Shown: one piece after another, positions 53,053 to 61,535 of the stretch
Numbering within the stretch: the stretch's first letter is position 1
How the letters are laid out: every line of letters starts with the position of its first letter
Source of the DNA: Brenneria sp. hezel4-2-4
Lineage (GTDB): Bacteria; Pseudomonadota; Gammaproteobacteria; Enterobacterales; Enterobacteriaceae
Length of the DNA stretch: 64,000 bases
NCBI RefSeq assembly: GCF_013155275.1
Contig: NZ_JABJXS010000007.1
Span: 1-64,000, forward strand
Reading direction: 5' to 3'
Translations under genes and position numbers: made by a program
The notes under the pieces: model-generated
Told to the model about the DNA's origin: nothing
Seen by the model: the letters and a program-made list of their open reading frames with translations, nothing else
Databases searched by the model: none

Positions 53053-53280
53053 GGTGATTTCCTTCATAAATTAAATGGAGTGTGTTTACGGCAACGATGC
53101 AAATTAATTGCACCGCCTGTTTTCAGTTGCATCAGGCGTAGGGGATGAACATCGTATTGCTACGGGTAACTTCCAGTTCGCGTTACCGGGCGCCATAAGG
53201 CGATGTTGCCGGGAAATTAAACCGGCGAAGCAGAAAAATCGACAGAAGAAACCCTATTCAGGCAGGCGTAAATTATTCAC
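53053..53280. other. Gap between DUF3085 and PP-loop genes
   Basis: It contains a small hairpin (GGTAAC 53165-53170 with GTTACC 53182-53187). The 64-codon frame at 53108 on the plus strand shows no family resemblance and I treat it as chance. Confidence 0.4.
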
Positions 53281-54288
53281 TTATTCGCAGATCCCGGTGT
53301 AAATACTGTGGCAGGGTTTACCATCATTTAATGCGGCAATATCATCAAACAGCTTTCCGCCGTGTTTTGAAAACGCCCAGCCGCGGTATGTCTGGATACC
53401 GTGGCTGTCGAGGCTGATTTTATAGGTATCTTTTTCCGCTTTTCCCGGATCGCGGGTGGAAGGGAAAAAGGTCGAGTTGCCGCGCGTGGAGCAGGCTGCG
53501 ACAATCCGCTCCCACTGCGCTACGCGTTCGATCTGTTCCGGAAAACGGCGGAAAATCACGCCCAATTCTTTTTTTCGAGCATGGATACAGGGCATGCAGC
53601 CCACTCGTGCGCACCCCAGTTGGTAGAGCGGATTCGGCGGAATGCCGTGACGTCTTGCCAACGAAAATACGTCCTCATGCGTCCAGTGCAGTAAAGGACG
53701 ATAGACGTGCAAGCCCATTTTATTGCCCACATCCTGTTCCAGTTCTGGCAGTCTGGCGCGGAATGCGGATTCCTGGGCGCGCACGCCTTGCCAGCTAATC
53801 ACATCGTCATACCGGGCCAGCAATGGGGTGATTATTTGCTCGTCAATGGGGCGATGCTTCAGTTCAAATGTGCAAAACCGGGCGCAGGTGCTGGGAAAGC
53901 GGCCTTTCAGAATACATAAATCAAGGAAGGGAATATGACGCGGATACATTTCTGCCAGGGCATAGTGAATACGTTGTTCCGCTTCCTGCGGCGTAAAATG
54001 ATATTTTTCAACCAGCTTTTGCGGCCAGATTTGCTGAATATAATGGCGCTTGTTGATGATACGTTGCCGAAAATCAGCCCTGACGCGCATCACGACGCCC
54101 AATTTTTGCTCCAGCACAGAGAGATAGTCATAAGTATAAGGATGTTCATGACCCGTATCGGCAAAAACGACGGTCGCGTTTATGCCCTGTTCGCGAGCCA
54201 ATAACCACAATGCCAGCGAATCTTTGCCGCCCGATAAGCTGATAACATGCCGGACTGAATCTGTTGGAAAATTTTTATGTGATTGCAT
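53281..54288 (-). CDS. PAPS-reductase-family PP-loop protein
   Basis: The 335-aa protein has the PP-loop VISLSGGKDSLALWLLA at residues 15-31 and a following strand VVFADTGHEHPYTYDYL. Cys-rich clusters CARFCTFELK (about residue 133) and LGCARVGCMPCIHARKK (about residue 224) are fit for an iron-sulphur or zinc site. PP-loop enzymes activate substrates by adenylation; CysH itself reduces PAPS, while phage and element members include DNA-modification or tRNA-thiolation-like enzymes. It has no dnd partners nearby, so function is open. It stands alone between hairpins. Confidence 0.83.
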   Translation of the reverse strand: MQSHKNFPTDSVRHVISLSGGKDSLALWLLAREQGINATVVFADTGHEHPYTYDYLSVLEQKLGVVMRVRADFRQRIINKRHYIQQIWPQKLVEKYHFTPQEAEQRIHYALAEMYPRHIPFLDLCILKGRFPSTCARFCTFELKHRPIDEQIITPLLARYDDVISWQGVRAQESAFRARLPELEQDVGNKMGLHVYRPLLHWTHEDVFSLARRHGIPPNPLYQLGCARVGCMPCIHARKKELGVIFRRFPEQIERVAQWERIVAACSTRGNSTFFPSTRDPGKAEKDTYKISLDSHGIQTYRGWAFSKHGGKLFDDIAALNDGKPCHSIYTGICE

Positions 54289-54380
54289 GTAGGTGACCTC
54301 ATGGAGACGAATGAGATCGGTTAATTAACCGCTGCGAACCGGCACGGTCTCGTATCAATTCAATACGGTAAAAAAAGAAT

Positions 54381-54398
54381 GACGCCCGTCAGGGCGTC
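54381..54398 (-). terminator. Terminator after ssb
   Basis: GACGCCC and GGGCGTC form a 7-bp stem, followed on the minus strand by ATTCTTTTTTTAC, just past the ssb stop. Confidence 0.8.
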
Positions 54399-54409
54399 AC
54401 CAGAGCGAG

Positions 54410-54811
54410 TTACTCGTTATTTTCCGTTTCAGGAGAGGATCCCGGTTCTTTGTCTGTATCAGGTTTACTGCTCAGCATGTGCAGCGTGCCGTTAATATCG
54501 ATAACCACCTCGGTGGACAGCCGCTCCGCGCCCAGGTTGTCCTGCCATTTTCTGACTTGTAACCGTCCTTCCAGATACACCTGCGTTCCTTTTTTCAGGT
54601 GTTTTGCCGCGATTTCCGCCAGTTTGTTGTACACTACAATCCGGTGCCATTGGGTGCGTTCTTTGGTTTCCCCGGTTTCCTTGTCTTTCCAGATATCCCC
54701 GGTGGCGATCGAAAAAACGGTGACTGGCTGCTTATCCGCTGTATAACGCACCTCCGGATCCTGTCCCAGAAAACCGATCAGGCAGACTTTATTCAATCCA
54801 CGTTGGGCCAT
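54410..54811 (-). CDS. ssb: Single-stranded DNA-binding protein
   Basis: The 133-aa protein starts at 54811 (MAQRGLNKVCLIGFLGQDPE), after AGGAT. It has the OB-fold with TQWHRIVVYNKLAEIAAKHL and KGTQVYLEGRLQVRKWQD, and a short acidic tail (SSPETENNE) that lacks the canonical DDDIPF tip. Element-borne SSBs protect transfer strands and work with TopB. A longer frame reads upstream into the frameshifted DUF3158 gene and would give a 347-aa fusion from 55453. Confidence 0.92.
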   Translation of the reverse strand: MAQRGLNKVCLIGFLGQDPEVRYTADKQPVTVFSIATGDIWKDKETGETKERTQWHRIVVYNKLAEIAAKHLKKGTQVYLEGRLQVRKWQDNLGAERLSTEVVIDINGTLHMLSSKPDTDKEPGSSPETENNE

Positions 54812-55312
54812 ATTGATTATCCTCGTATTGATATGTTGCAGGGGAGGCTGACGCCGATAGCGCGGCTGAACGGGCGTCAGCCATTTTGAGGGAGCATTCA
54901 CGGATCTGGCACAGCAGAAGGTGGTTATCGACATCTGCATGTTGAAGAGGATCCGAGCCTGTTCGATCGCCAGCAGCGCGTCCCTGATTTGCGGCGGTTG
55001 TGAGGCGTCCTGTAGCAGCGCGCGCCATGCCGGTGTGCCGGAGCGATTGTTCTGCTGATTGCGCCAGCGCAGAAAATTTGCACCAGAGCGGGCTGGCCCA
55101 CGGCATAACAGCAAGGGTAAGTTTCGTAACGGCCAGCGCCAGGCACGGTGAATGATCCGCGTCTGTAGCTGGTGCAGGGTCGCCGCCGCGTCTGCCGCAG
55201 ATTGCGCTGATAATTGCGGCTCCCTTACCCTTAAAAGGCCTTTTAGACAGCTTTCGTAAGCAAACCAGTCCTCGCGGGTCAGCGCCTGGTATATGGAGGC
55301 TGGATCAGTCAT
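54789..55312 (-). pseudogene. DUF3158-family gene with a late frameshift
   Basis: The start at 55312 reads MTDPASIYQALTREDWFAYE, and the body has QTRIIHRAWRWPLRNLPLL and IRDALLAIEQARILFNMQMS. The family normally ends with a RECxxK helix, which appears here as LLLCQIRECSLKMADAR but in another frame, ending at 54789. In the actual frame the protein runs without a stop into ssb. One indel near 54930 accounts for it. The start overlaps the TIGR03761 stop by 8 bp. Confidence 0.65.
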
Positions 55313-56126
55313 CGTCGTCTCCGGGCTCTGTCGCAGTAACCGTCGATACGTCAAGGTCTGGCCCATCGGCGGAAGGTTCATCTGGCGCAGAGGCCGGAAT
55401 ATCAGCCACAGGTTCAGGTCTATCCTCTGAGGCAAACCGGAGCGGTGGCGCATAGGCCGAGCGTCGGGAGCCCTTAAAGATATCGTCCGGCACGGGACCG
55501 GCTAATTCTTCCGCCGCCTGTGCGCGGGCATTGCCGTCACGGATATCCTGCCGGGTAACGGGAATACGCCGGTATTTCTGGGCCAGCACAAAAATACTGC
55601 GGATCAGGTTGCCGCCGCGCTGACGAATGTCGTTGAGCTCCACGCGGTTAATCAGCGCCATGTGATTCGCCAGCATCAGGTTGCGCATCAGCTTGTCGAA
55701 ATCGGTCAGCAGATAGACGGCAATAAACCCTAACTGGGAAGCGGCAAACACCGGGAACCGCGCAGGCTGGATACTGAGGCAGCTTTCAACGGTCATCATT
55801 TCCGGGATCTGGGCGAATACGGCGTCCATACTGCCGATTAATGCGTTCATTTCCTCCCGAGCGGACAGTAACCGTTCTTCCAGCCTCAGCATCCAGATAT
55901 CGGCATAGGGGTTGTCGGTGATGGCATCCAGGCGGAGGATATTCATGATATTAAGGAAACGCGGCATCCCGATGATGCCGTGGACATCTTCTTCCGGGTT
56001 TGCCTGGCGCCCCTGCCACAGCTGGGTCGCCAAATGGGTGTGCAGTTCAATGGTGATGGCGCTGCGTAACGGGCCGCTGGTGAGACGGTAATTATCCCGG
56101 CTGCTTTGCTGTTCGTTTTCGTTCAT
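55305..56126 (-). CDS. Integrative conjugative element protein, TIGR03761 (PFL_4669) type
   Basis: The 273-aa protein starts at 56126 (MNENEQQSSRDNYRLTSG), behind CAGGAGCC. The family pattern GPLRSAITIELHTHLATQLW, GIIGMPRFLNIMNILRLDAI, NPYADIWMLRLEERLLSARE and DRPEPVADIPAS fits. The tail is acidic (EPGDDDD). Its role in the element is unknown; it sits upstream of DUF3158 and ssb as usual. Confidence 0.88.
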   Translation of the reverse strand: MNENEQQSSRDNYRLTSGPLRSAITIELHTHLATQLWQGRQANPEEDVHGIIGMPRFLNIMNILRLDAITDNPYADIWMLRLEERLLSAREEMNALIGSMDAVFAQIPEMMTVESCLSIQPARFPVFAASQLGFIAVYLLTDFDKLMRNLMLANHMALINRVELNDIRQRGGNLIRSIFVLAQKYRRIPVTRQDIRDGNARAQAAEELAGPVPDDIFKGSRRSAYAPPLRFASEDRPEPVADIPASAPDEPSADGPDLDVSTVTATEPGDDDD

Positions 56127-56266
56127 GAGAGGCTCCTGCAAATGAAGGAGCGGACAGGGTGTTACAGTTTATTCTAGGGTGATATTGCAAAACCAATTAT
56201 AAAAATGAAGGAAATGGGCTGGCTGGTTTGATAGGCTATAATTTTGACTTTCTTATTATTGATAGG

Positions 56267-56313
56267 AAACGGTCTAAAAATATTCTGCCAGAATATTTTT
56301 AGACCGTTTCCGT
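56267..56313. repeat. 47-bp perfect palindrome
   Basis: The left arm GGAAACGGTCTAAAAATATT then CTG, a single central C, and the exact reverse complement form a 23+1+23 palindrome. It lies between the TIGR03761 start (56126) and the TraR-like stop (56415). A related degenerate copy, in the opposite orientation, is at 38181-38227. It is too long for an ordinary terminator and is not followed by a T-run. Confidence 0.85.
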
Positions 56314-56414
56314 TTGAAAGTGAGATATTAATCGGTAAAAACTATGTCTATCGATTGCACTGATAAGAAAAACACGCAGAGAAAGAAACTCCCCGCCTTT
56401 GGGTCGTCTTATTC

Positions 56415-56624
56415 TTAGCGCAGCTGGCGCTCAAGCTTTGCCTGGCAATCAATACACGTTGTTACGCCGGGCAATGTCCCACGCCGTTTGTCTGGAATGC
56501 GTTCACCGCATAGCCGGCAGTAAGACAATGATGGCGTTGCAGCAGGTCTGAAACGGTTTTTTTCGATAAGCTTTTCCAACTGCTGCTCATTGAGTTCCTG
56601 ATCGCGATCGATTTCATCTGGCAT
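56415..56624 (-). CDS. TraR/DksA-type zinc-finger protein
   Basis: Start at 56624 (MPDEIDRDQELNEQQLEKLI), preceded by AGGAGGAAAT; 69 aa. The C4 zinc finger has YCRLCGERIPDKR and TTCIDCQAKLE, with a short N-terminal helix as in TraR. TraR and DksA bind the secondary channel of RNA polymerase and change promoter choice. It overlaps the upstream DUF2857 gene by 11 bp. Confidence 0.87.
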   Translation of the reverse strand: MPDEIDRDQELNEQQLEKLIEKNRFRPAATPSLSYCRLCGERIPDKRRGTLPGVTTCIDCQAKLERQLR

Positions 56625-57198
56625 GTGATTTCCTCCTGTCCGATGCTTCTTTTTCGCAAAGCGTGATGCGGTTCCAGACCACGGTGAGCGACGGGCCCTC
56701 ATCTTGTGATGAGAGTTCTTCGGTAACTTGCATCATGATGTCCAGCGCGTTGAGCGAGTCGATGTTTTCCGGGCGTCGTTTTTGCCAACGAACCCAGATT
56801 TCAGCATCGGTATCTTCATCCGGGATTTGCGTCCGGCCCTGAGAAATAGATATACCTAGCAACCGGCGTCGGGCGCTGATTTCATTAGACGACAGGCCAA
56901 AATACTGGTTCAGAAGCTCAATTGAACCGCCCAGACAGATGGCCCGGTTAATCTGTTGTTGCAGGAGTACCTCCTGACGGGACTGAGCCAGGATCTGGCG
57001 TAGAACTTCGTGTTGGATCGTGACATTCATAAACTGCGCGGACGCCCGGCTGACAATGAACAGCTCGTCTAGGGATAACTGATTGATGGCGTTCATTTCG
57101 TCGTAAGTGAAACCCAGCGCTTCGCAGTAGCGAATGTTGCCTTCTTTCAGCGCATGCAGTACGTCAGTCAATACCGCGTAGTTCAGTGACGGGATCAT
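56614..57198 (-). CDS. DUF2857-family protein
   Basis: The 194-aa protein (MIPSLNYAVLTDVLHALKEG) has the family-type text YFGLSSNEISARRRLLGI, which resembles an FlhC/XRE-like helix-turn-helix, and EIWVRWQKRRPENIDSLNAL. The gene starts 4 bp inside the end of parB. Unknown function; it accompanies ParB in these elements. Confidence 0.83.
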   Translation of the reverse strand: MIPSLNYAVLTDVLHALKEGNIRYCEALGFTYDEMNAINQLSLDELFIVSRASAQFMNVTIQHEVLRQILAQSRQEVLLQQQINRAICLGGSIELLNQYFGLSSNEISARRRLLGISISQGRTQIPDEDTDAEIWVRWQKRRPENIDSLNALDIMMQVTEELSSQDEGPSLTVVWNRITLCEKEASDRRKSHAR

Positions 57199-58643
57199 GA
57201 TGATGCCTCCTCCCGTTGTTTCTCATGCAGGCGGCGCAGCAGACGGATCAACTGGAAAATATTTATGACCACATCGTCGCCAAATCCGGCTGACGTCATC
57301 GCGGAGCCCAGTAATAAATGCTGCCACAGTGACGCGGCTCCCCCCATTTTTTGCGCCAGAAAAGACAGAAGTTGCCAGTAGGTACGAGCCTCATTCGACA
57401 ACGGGCTGTCTGGCTCTGCCAAATCAAAGCCGTTTTCCTGCGAGGGTTGTATCAGATGTTCCAGACCGGCTTTTGCCGCCAGCCCCCATGCCGTTTGTTC
57501 GGCAAGCGATGGCAGATTTTCGGTAGTGTCAAAGACAGGCTCGATATCCCATCCAGCCTCCGGGCGTTCCAGGGGCGATATCTCCGCCGGATCAGTATCG
57601 GTGATATTCCCGCTTTCGCTTTCCTGTTCCTCTTTCCCTGCAGCATGGGGCTTGACAGAAGGGGCGGATCCGGGTTTTGCGTGAGAATCATAAAAAGGTT
57701 CGTCATTTTGTTCCGGTACTTCGTCCGCCGTATTTCGGGGTGTTGAGAGGACCGTTCTGACCTCTGGTTGATAACGGCGTTGCTCGTTGATCTCAGGGAG
57801 TGTTGGGGTTGGTGATCCCAATAGCGCTTGGCGTTTCTGAGCCCCGGCATCGGTGATCAATGCCACGGCATTGTAATCGATCTCCAGCGCCTGGCTGATA
57901 AGTCCCGTTAGTTCGTCCCGAATACCGTCATACGAGAAACCCGCCAGCGGGCCATTAAAGGGGATAAGAGCCATAGCGAAGACATCATTAAAGTCAGGTT
58001 TGCCAGCGACAGATTGATACTGGGTATCCCAGAATTTTGATGTGCAGGCGCGCAGCATTAACAACCTTTCAATGGTGGTTTTAGGCAGGCCGCTGTACAG
58101 CAAATCCGGAATATGAGGCAGGAGATAGTTAATCGTCGCTGTCATTCTGCTGTATACCGACTGGTGGATTGCATAGCCGGCCTGATCAAGTTTCTGGAGT
58201 AATTCTGTTTGGGACATCGCGCCATAGAGCGACAGGCAAATATCAGCCGCTTTTTGTACGGCCAGGGATTTTTCAATAAATGTCAGCGAACCGCGCAGAT
58301 CATTCTCGACCAGATGACCGAGCAGACAGTGTAAATTACCGCGCTCTACAGGACCGGACAGCCATTTGTGGAACAGGCAGGTGATATCCCAGAATACTTT
58401 ATCCTGCGTCTCCAGCCAGAGTTCATTCAGAATAGACAGTCGGGTATTCCCGCCATTGAATACAATATAATGGCTTTCGCCTGGTCGTTGGGTGATTTTC
58501 GGAGGATGGTCGAGCCCGCGGTTTTTAATTGATGTCTTGATTTCCTCATAATAGGGATTCCGGATAATTCTGGGATCGAGTTCAAAGGCCCTGAGTTGGT
58601 CCAGTTTCACGGATAAAAGGGTACCTTGATTATCTTTCATCAT
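57195..58643 (-). CDS. parB: ParB-family partitioning protein, TIGR03764 type
   Basis: The 482-aa protein has the ParB/Srx-like N-terminal domain (LDQLRAFELDPRIIRNPYYE, ITQRPGESHYIVFNGGNTR), an arginine-rich nucleotide-handling motif GGNTRLS, a central DNA-binding helical domain, and a long acidic, disordered linker (about 290-390). In this class parB lies near the terminus with a parA (soj) gene and dnaB. Neither is present here; an AlpA gene and an unknown gene take their place. Confidence 0.88.
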   Translation of the reverse strand: MMKDNQGTLLSVKLDQLRAFELDPRIIRNPYYEEIKTSIKNRGLDHPPKITQRPGESHYIVFNGGNTRLSILNELWLETQDKVFWDITCLFHKWLSGPVERGNLHCLLGHLVENDLRGSLTFIEKSLAVQKAADICLSLYGAMSQTELLQKLDQAGYAIHQSVYSRMTATINYLLPHIPDLLYSGLPKTTIERLLMLRACTSKFWDTQYQSVAGKPDFNDVFAMALIPFNGPLAGFSYDGIRDELTGLISQALEIDYNAVALITDAGAQKRQALLGSPTPTLPEINEQRRYQPEVRTVLSTPRNTADEVPEQNDEPFYDSHAKPGSAPSVKPHAAGKEEQESESGNITDTDPAEISPLERPEAGWDIEPVFDTTENLPSLAEQTAWGLAAKAGLEHLIQPSQENGFDLAEPDSPLSNEARTYWQLLSFLAQKMGGAASLWQHLLLGSAMTSAGFGDDVVINIFQLIRLLRRLHEKQREEASS

Positions 58644-58664
58644 CCTTTTCCTCTGAAAAAATGA

Positions 58665-58850
58665 TTAACGGTTGGCTAATTTAATATTGATCCATTCATC
58701 AATTTCAGATTCGAGCCAGGCTACGCTGGCCGGACCTATTTTGACCGAATGAGGAAAGTTGCCGCTTTTCATATACAGATATATTTGCGAGCGTTTTAAA
58801 CCGGTTTTTTCTTCAACCTGCTTTAGTCGTAATAGCTGATGTGATGTCAT
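58665..58850 (-). CDS. AlpA-like excisionase/regulator
   Basis: Start at 58850 (MTSHQLLRLKQVEEKTGLKR), 61 aa. It has the winged helix pattern LLRLKQVEEKTGLKRSQIYL and MKSGNFPHSVKIGPASVAWLE typical of AlpA/Xis. P4 AlpA activates integrase expression, and related proteins act in excision. Its position at this end of the element suggests control of excision or of the parB operon. Confidence 0.88.
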   Translation of the reverse strand: MTSHQLLRLKQVEEKTGLKRSQIYLYMKSGNFPHSVKIGPASVAWLESEIDEWINIKLANR

Positions 58851-58928
58851 AGTATCCTCCTGTGGCAGAAATGGGTTATGTCCGGAAATGACACGACAAC
58901 ACAAACAGGAGCAGGGATAAAGTTAATG

Positions 58929-58968
58929 AACCCGTATTAAGGATTGGAAAACCCTTAATACGGGGTTC
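58929..58968 (-). terminator. Hairpin between the 59917 gene and alpA
   Basis: CCGTATTAAGG and CCTTAATACGG form an 11-bp stem with a loop of about 10 nt, following the stop of the gene at 58982. The T-run is poor (GGGTTCATT). Confidence 0.55.
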
Positions 58969-58981
58969 AGTCAAATAATGC

Positions 58982-59917
58982 TTATCTTGATGATGTTGAT
59001 ACCCCAAGGAAAGATGGTGAGCCACGCTCAAGAGCAGTTTTTAGTGTCTCGCCGCTTAGACGATCCGTTATACCGTCGGCTAATGCCCATTGTTCAAAGA
59101 TGGACAGCAGCTTGTAAGGCTGGTTAACCAATGGACTGATGGCCTCATTATGCTTGCAGGAGAGCCAGAACAAGCGCGATAGCGGGGTGGATATCCGTGT
59201 TGTAGAAGTTGATATAGTTTTATTTTTCGCCAGTATCTGGATTAATTTTTCAAGCTCAGTATGGCGGAGAACGAAACAGGCATCTAGAGGTAGGGCGTGG
59301 AGCGGAAAGTGTTCTTTTCGACAATATTTATTTATGTTGTGAAAGATAATGCGATCGTGAATTTGGGGGGCGATGTTTTTAGGTAGTAGTTTTATTTGTT
59401 TTTTCATCCTTTCTTGCCATGTGATTTCTTCAAATACCTGAAATATTTCTCCTGAAATGATAGTGGAAAAACCGTAGTTTATTGTGTTTTTCTCTGTCAT
59501 CGGCGATGGAATACTCAACGATTGAGCTAGTAAATGTTGTATTAAAATATATTCGTATCCTATTAATGGTGTGTCAAGGATTTTGTTTTTAGAAAGAAAG
59601 TACTCTCCCTCAGTGTCGATAATTAAATCTCTTTTATTAATGAAGCAATCTTTTTCAAGCAAGCAAAGTCTATGGGTAAGTTTGTTTTCTGCTTTTTTTA
59701 ATTTTACTTTGTTATTTAAGGTTTTTACTTTTCTTAACCTAACAGGAGACTGAAAATAAATGGAGAGGTGTATTTTCCCACATAAGGCATCTCGATAAAT
59801 ATCTCTTTTTTTTATTTTTATATTCGTCGATAGAGTAGCTATTTTGACTGCTTCTCTTATTGTAACCCAGTCAGGTATTCTACTCATTGAATAAAATGGT
59901 TTGTCGTGTTTTTTCAT
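58982..59917 (-). CDS. Unknown 311-aa protein of the element end
   Basis: The protein starts MKKHDKPFYSMSRIPDWVT. It is basic and Lys/Ile/Asn-rich (AT-rich codons), with no signal, and contains VTIREAVKIATLSTNIKIKK and LCGKIHLSIYFQSPVRLR near the N-terminus. That part recalls a winged-helix or helix-turn-helix element for DNA binding, but I do not recognise a family. GC is much lower than in parB next to it, suggesting separate acquisition. It replaces the parA/dnaB genes usually found here. Confidence 0.7.
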   Translation of the reverse strand: MKKHDKPFYSMSRIPDWVTIREAVKIATLSTNIKIKKRDIYRDALCGKIHLSIYFQSPVRLRKVKTLNNKVKLKKAENKLTHRLCLLEKDCFINKRDLIIDTEGEYFLSKNKILDTPLIGYEYILIQHLLAQSLSIPSPMTEKNTINYGFSTIISGEIFQVFEEITWQERMKKQIKLLPKNIAPQIHDRIIFHNINKYCRKEHFPLHALPLDACFVLRHTELEKLIQILAKNKTISTSTTRISTPLSRLFWLSCKHNEAISPLVNQPYKLLSIFEQWALADGITDRLSGETLKTALERGSPSFLGVSTSSR

Positions 59918-60605
59918 AATGCTTCTCCTTCTATATTACGAGGCTAACTGTTTTGATAGTCATCAATTCCCTGTTGTTTAATGATGTTAGAATGTATTTT
60001 TTTCTAGAAAAATAATTAAACTGAGTGAAAAATTGTCTTGTTGACGGTAGTTTTCTTTAATTGGATAACAGCTGATTCGTTGGAATATCAACATGGTAAT
60101 GTATTATACGTTCACGTTATCAGTGAGTATTTTCTAACGAGGATTTAGGAGTTTAATTTCATATATAATAATTGGTTATGTTGATTTTTTGCATTTTTTC
60201 CTGTTAGAGCTTCCCTCTCGATTGCTGCGTATTGACAACAATGAAACGAAACAGTATCGTTTCGTTATTGTTGATCTATCTCATACTGTATGTAAATAAC
60301 AATGTGACGATCTGTACGAAGGTGCGTTACCGGTGAATTGATTTCATCCTGTCTGAGGCGCTTTGGCTAGGCGGAATATGCCCTCCCGTAACGGAGCGAT
60401 CTGATGTATTTTTTGTGCTAAATATCATGATGTTAGGTTGATCTTAAGTGCGTGGTGCAGCCTGTTGAGTGTTCGCTCGAACGGGTTCACAAAGAGGGGG
60501 CGGGTCACTACAGCACGAATGATGGATGTGTTTTTCTGGCTCCAGGGACGATTCAAGATTGACGGCCCTTGAGCTTCCTCACTTACGTTAAAAAAGGACT
60601 ATGCA
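59918..60605. other. AT-rich 690-bp region at the right edge of the element
   Basis: It has no supported gene. It contains the palindrome AACGAAAC-AGTATC-GTTTCGTT at 60245-60266, typical in form of a TetR-family operator, and possible promoter elements for the MipA gene. No attachment repeat could be seen within the window because the other end lies outside it or has been lost. Confidence 0.45.
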
Positions 60606-61406
60606 ATGAAGCACCCCACCGATTCTTTCAGATTGACCAGCTGTTCCGTATCGGCGGCATTGGCGATGTTTACCGTTTCGCTGTCCTGGGCGCCGATGGC
60701 GGCTGCGCAAACTGCCAAGCCCGACGGAGATGGATCTTCAACATGGGCATTAGGCGCGGGCGTTGCCGTTGTTCAGAAGCCTTATCGCGATATTGATACT
60801 GATGTTGTTCCCTTACCGCTATTTTCGTACGAAAACAGATGGATTAGCGCTTCTGTTCCAAAGCTGGACTTAAAACTCCTTTCCAATGAATCCGTTACCC
60901 TGAGCCTGAGGGCCAGATACGCCGGGGACGGCTATGATGCGGACGACTCCCCGTTCCTTGCCGGCATGGATGATCGCAAGGGCAGTATATGGGCAGGGGG
61001 GGCAATGATGTGGAAGACGGGCATCGTCGATCTTTCGGCGGAAGTTCTCGGCGACGTTTCCGGCAATAGCAAGGGCTCTCGTGCAAAATTGCAGGCGGAG
61101 CGGCGTTTTTCCTCCGGCGCTTTTGGCATAACGCCGAGGTTGGGCGTTGCGTGGGTGGATAGCAAATTCGTTGATTACTATTATGGCGTGAGGCGTTCAG
61201 AAGCGCGTCCAAACCGCGGTTTTTATGAGGGGGAGTCTGCCACCAATGTTGAGGCGGGGGTGCGCATGGATTACACTCTGGCGCGGCGTCACACCTTGTT
61301 TCTTGATGCGAGCGCCACCCGGTTCGGCAGCGCCATCAAAGATAGCCCGTTAGTCGACAGTTCAAGCCAAACGATGGTGAGCGTCGGTTATCTCTATCGT
61401 TTTTAA
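60606..61406 (+). CDS. MipA/OmpV-family outer-membrane protein
   Basis: The 266-aa protein has a signal peptide cut near APMAAAQTAK and the MipA/OmpV beta-barrel repeats (WALGAGVAVVQKPYRDIDTD, FSYENRWISASVPKLDLKL, VSVGYLYRF at the C-terminus with final Phe). MipA links MltA and PBP1B; OmpV-like members are porin-like. AAAGGA lies 8 bp upstream of the ATG at 60606. It is outside the element backbone. Confidence 0.88.
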   Translation: MKHPTDSFRLTSCSVSAALAMFTVSLSWAPMAAAQTAKPDGDGSSTWALGAGVAVVQKPYRDIDTDVVPLPLFSYENRWISASVPKLDLKLLSNESVTLSLRARYAGDGYDADDSPFLAGMDDRKGSIWAGGAMMWKTGIVDLSAEVLGDVSGNSKGSRAKLQAERRFSSGAFGITPRLGVAWVDSKFVDYYYGVRRSEARPNRGFYEGESATNVEAGVRMDYTLARRHTLFLDASATRFGSAIKDSPLVDSSSQTMVSVGYLYRF

Positions 61407-61472
61407 TCAAACTTGATTTATCGCTCATGGCGGGCCGTCGCCGTGAGTCTCTTCCTGAGAGCGGTTGACAAA

Positions 61473-61493
61473 TACGCCCTGTCTATACAGGGC
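61473..61493. terminator. Short hairpin between mipA and the lepA-like gene
   Basis: CGCCCTGT and ACAGGGCG form an 8-bp stem with a 4-nt loop in the gap between the two convergent genes. A second GC-rich palindrome (GCCGCCGTATCCGGCGGC) follows at about 61510. They may terminate both sides. Confidence 0.55.
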
Positions 61494-61535
61494 GATCTGT
61501 GTGCTTCGGCCGCCGTATCCGGCGGCGATGGATAA

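Noticed and set aside
53108-53302. Plus-strand ORF of 64 codons
   Set aside because: No ribosome-binding site, convergent to a real gene end, no similarity recognised.
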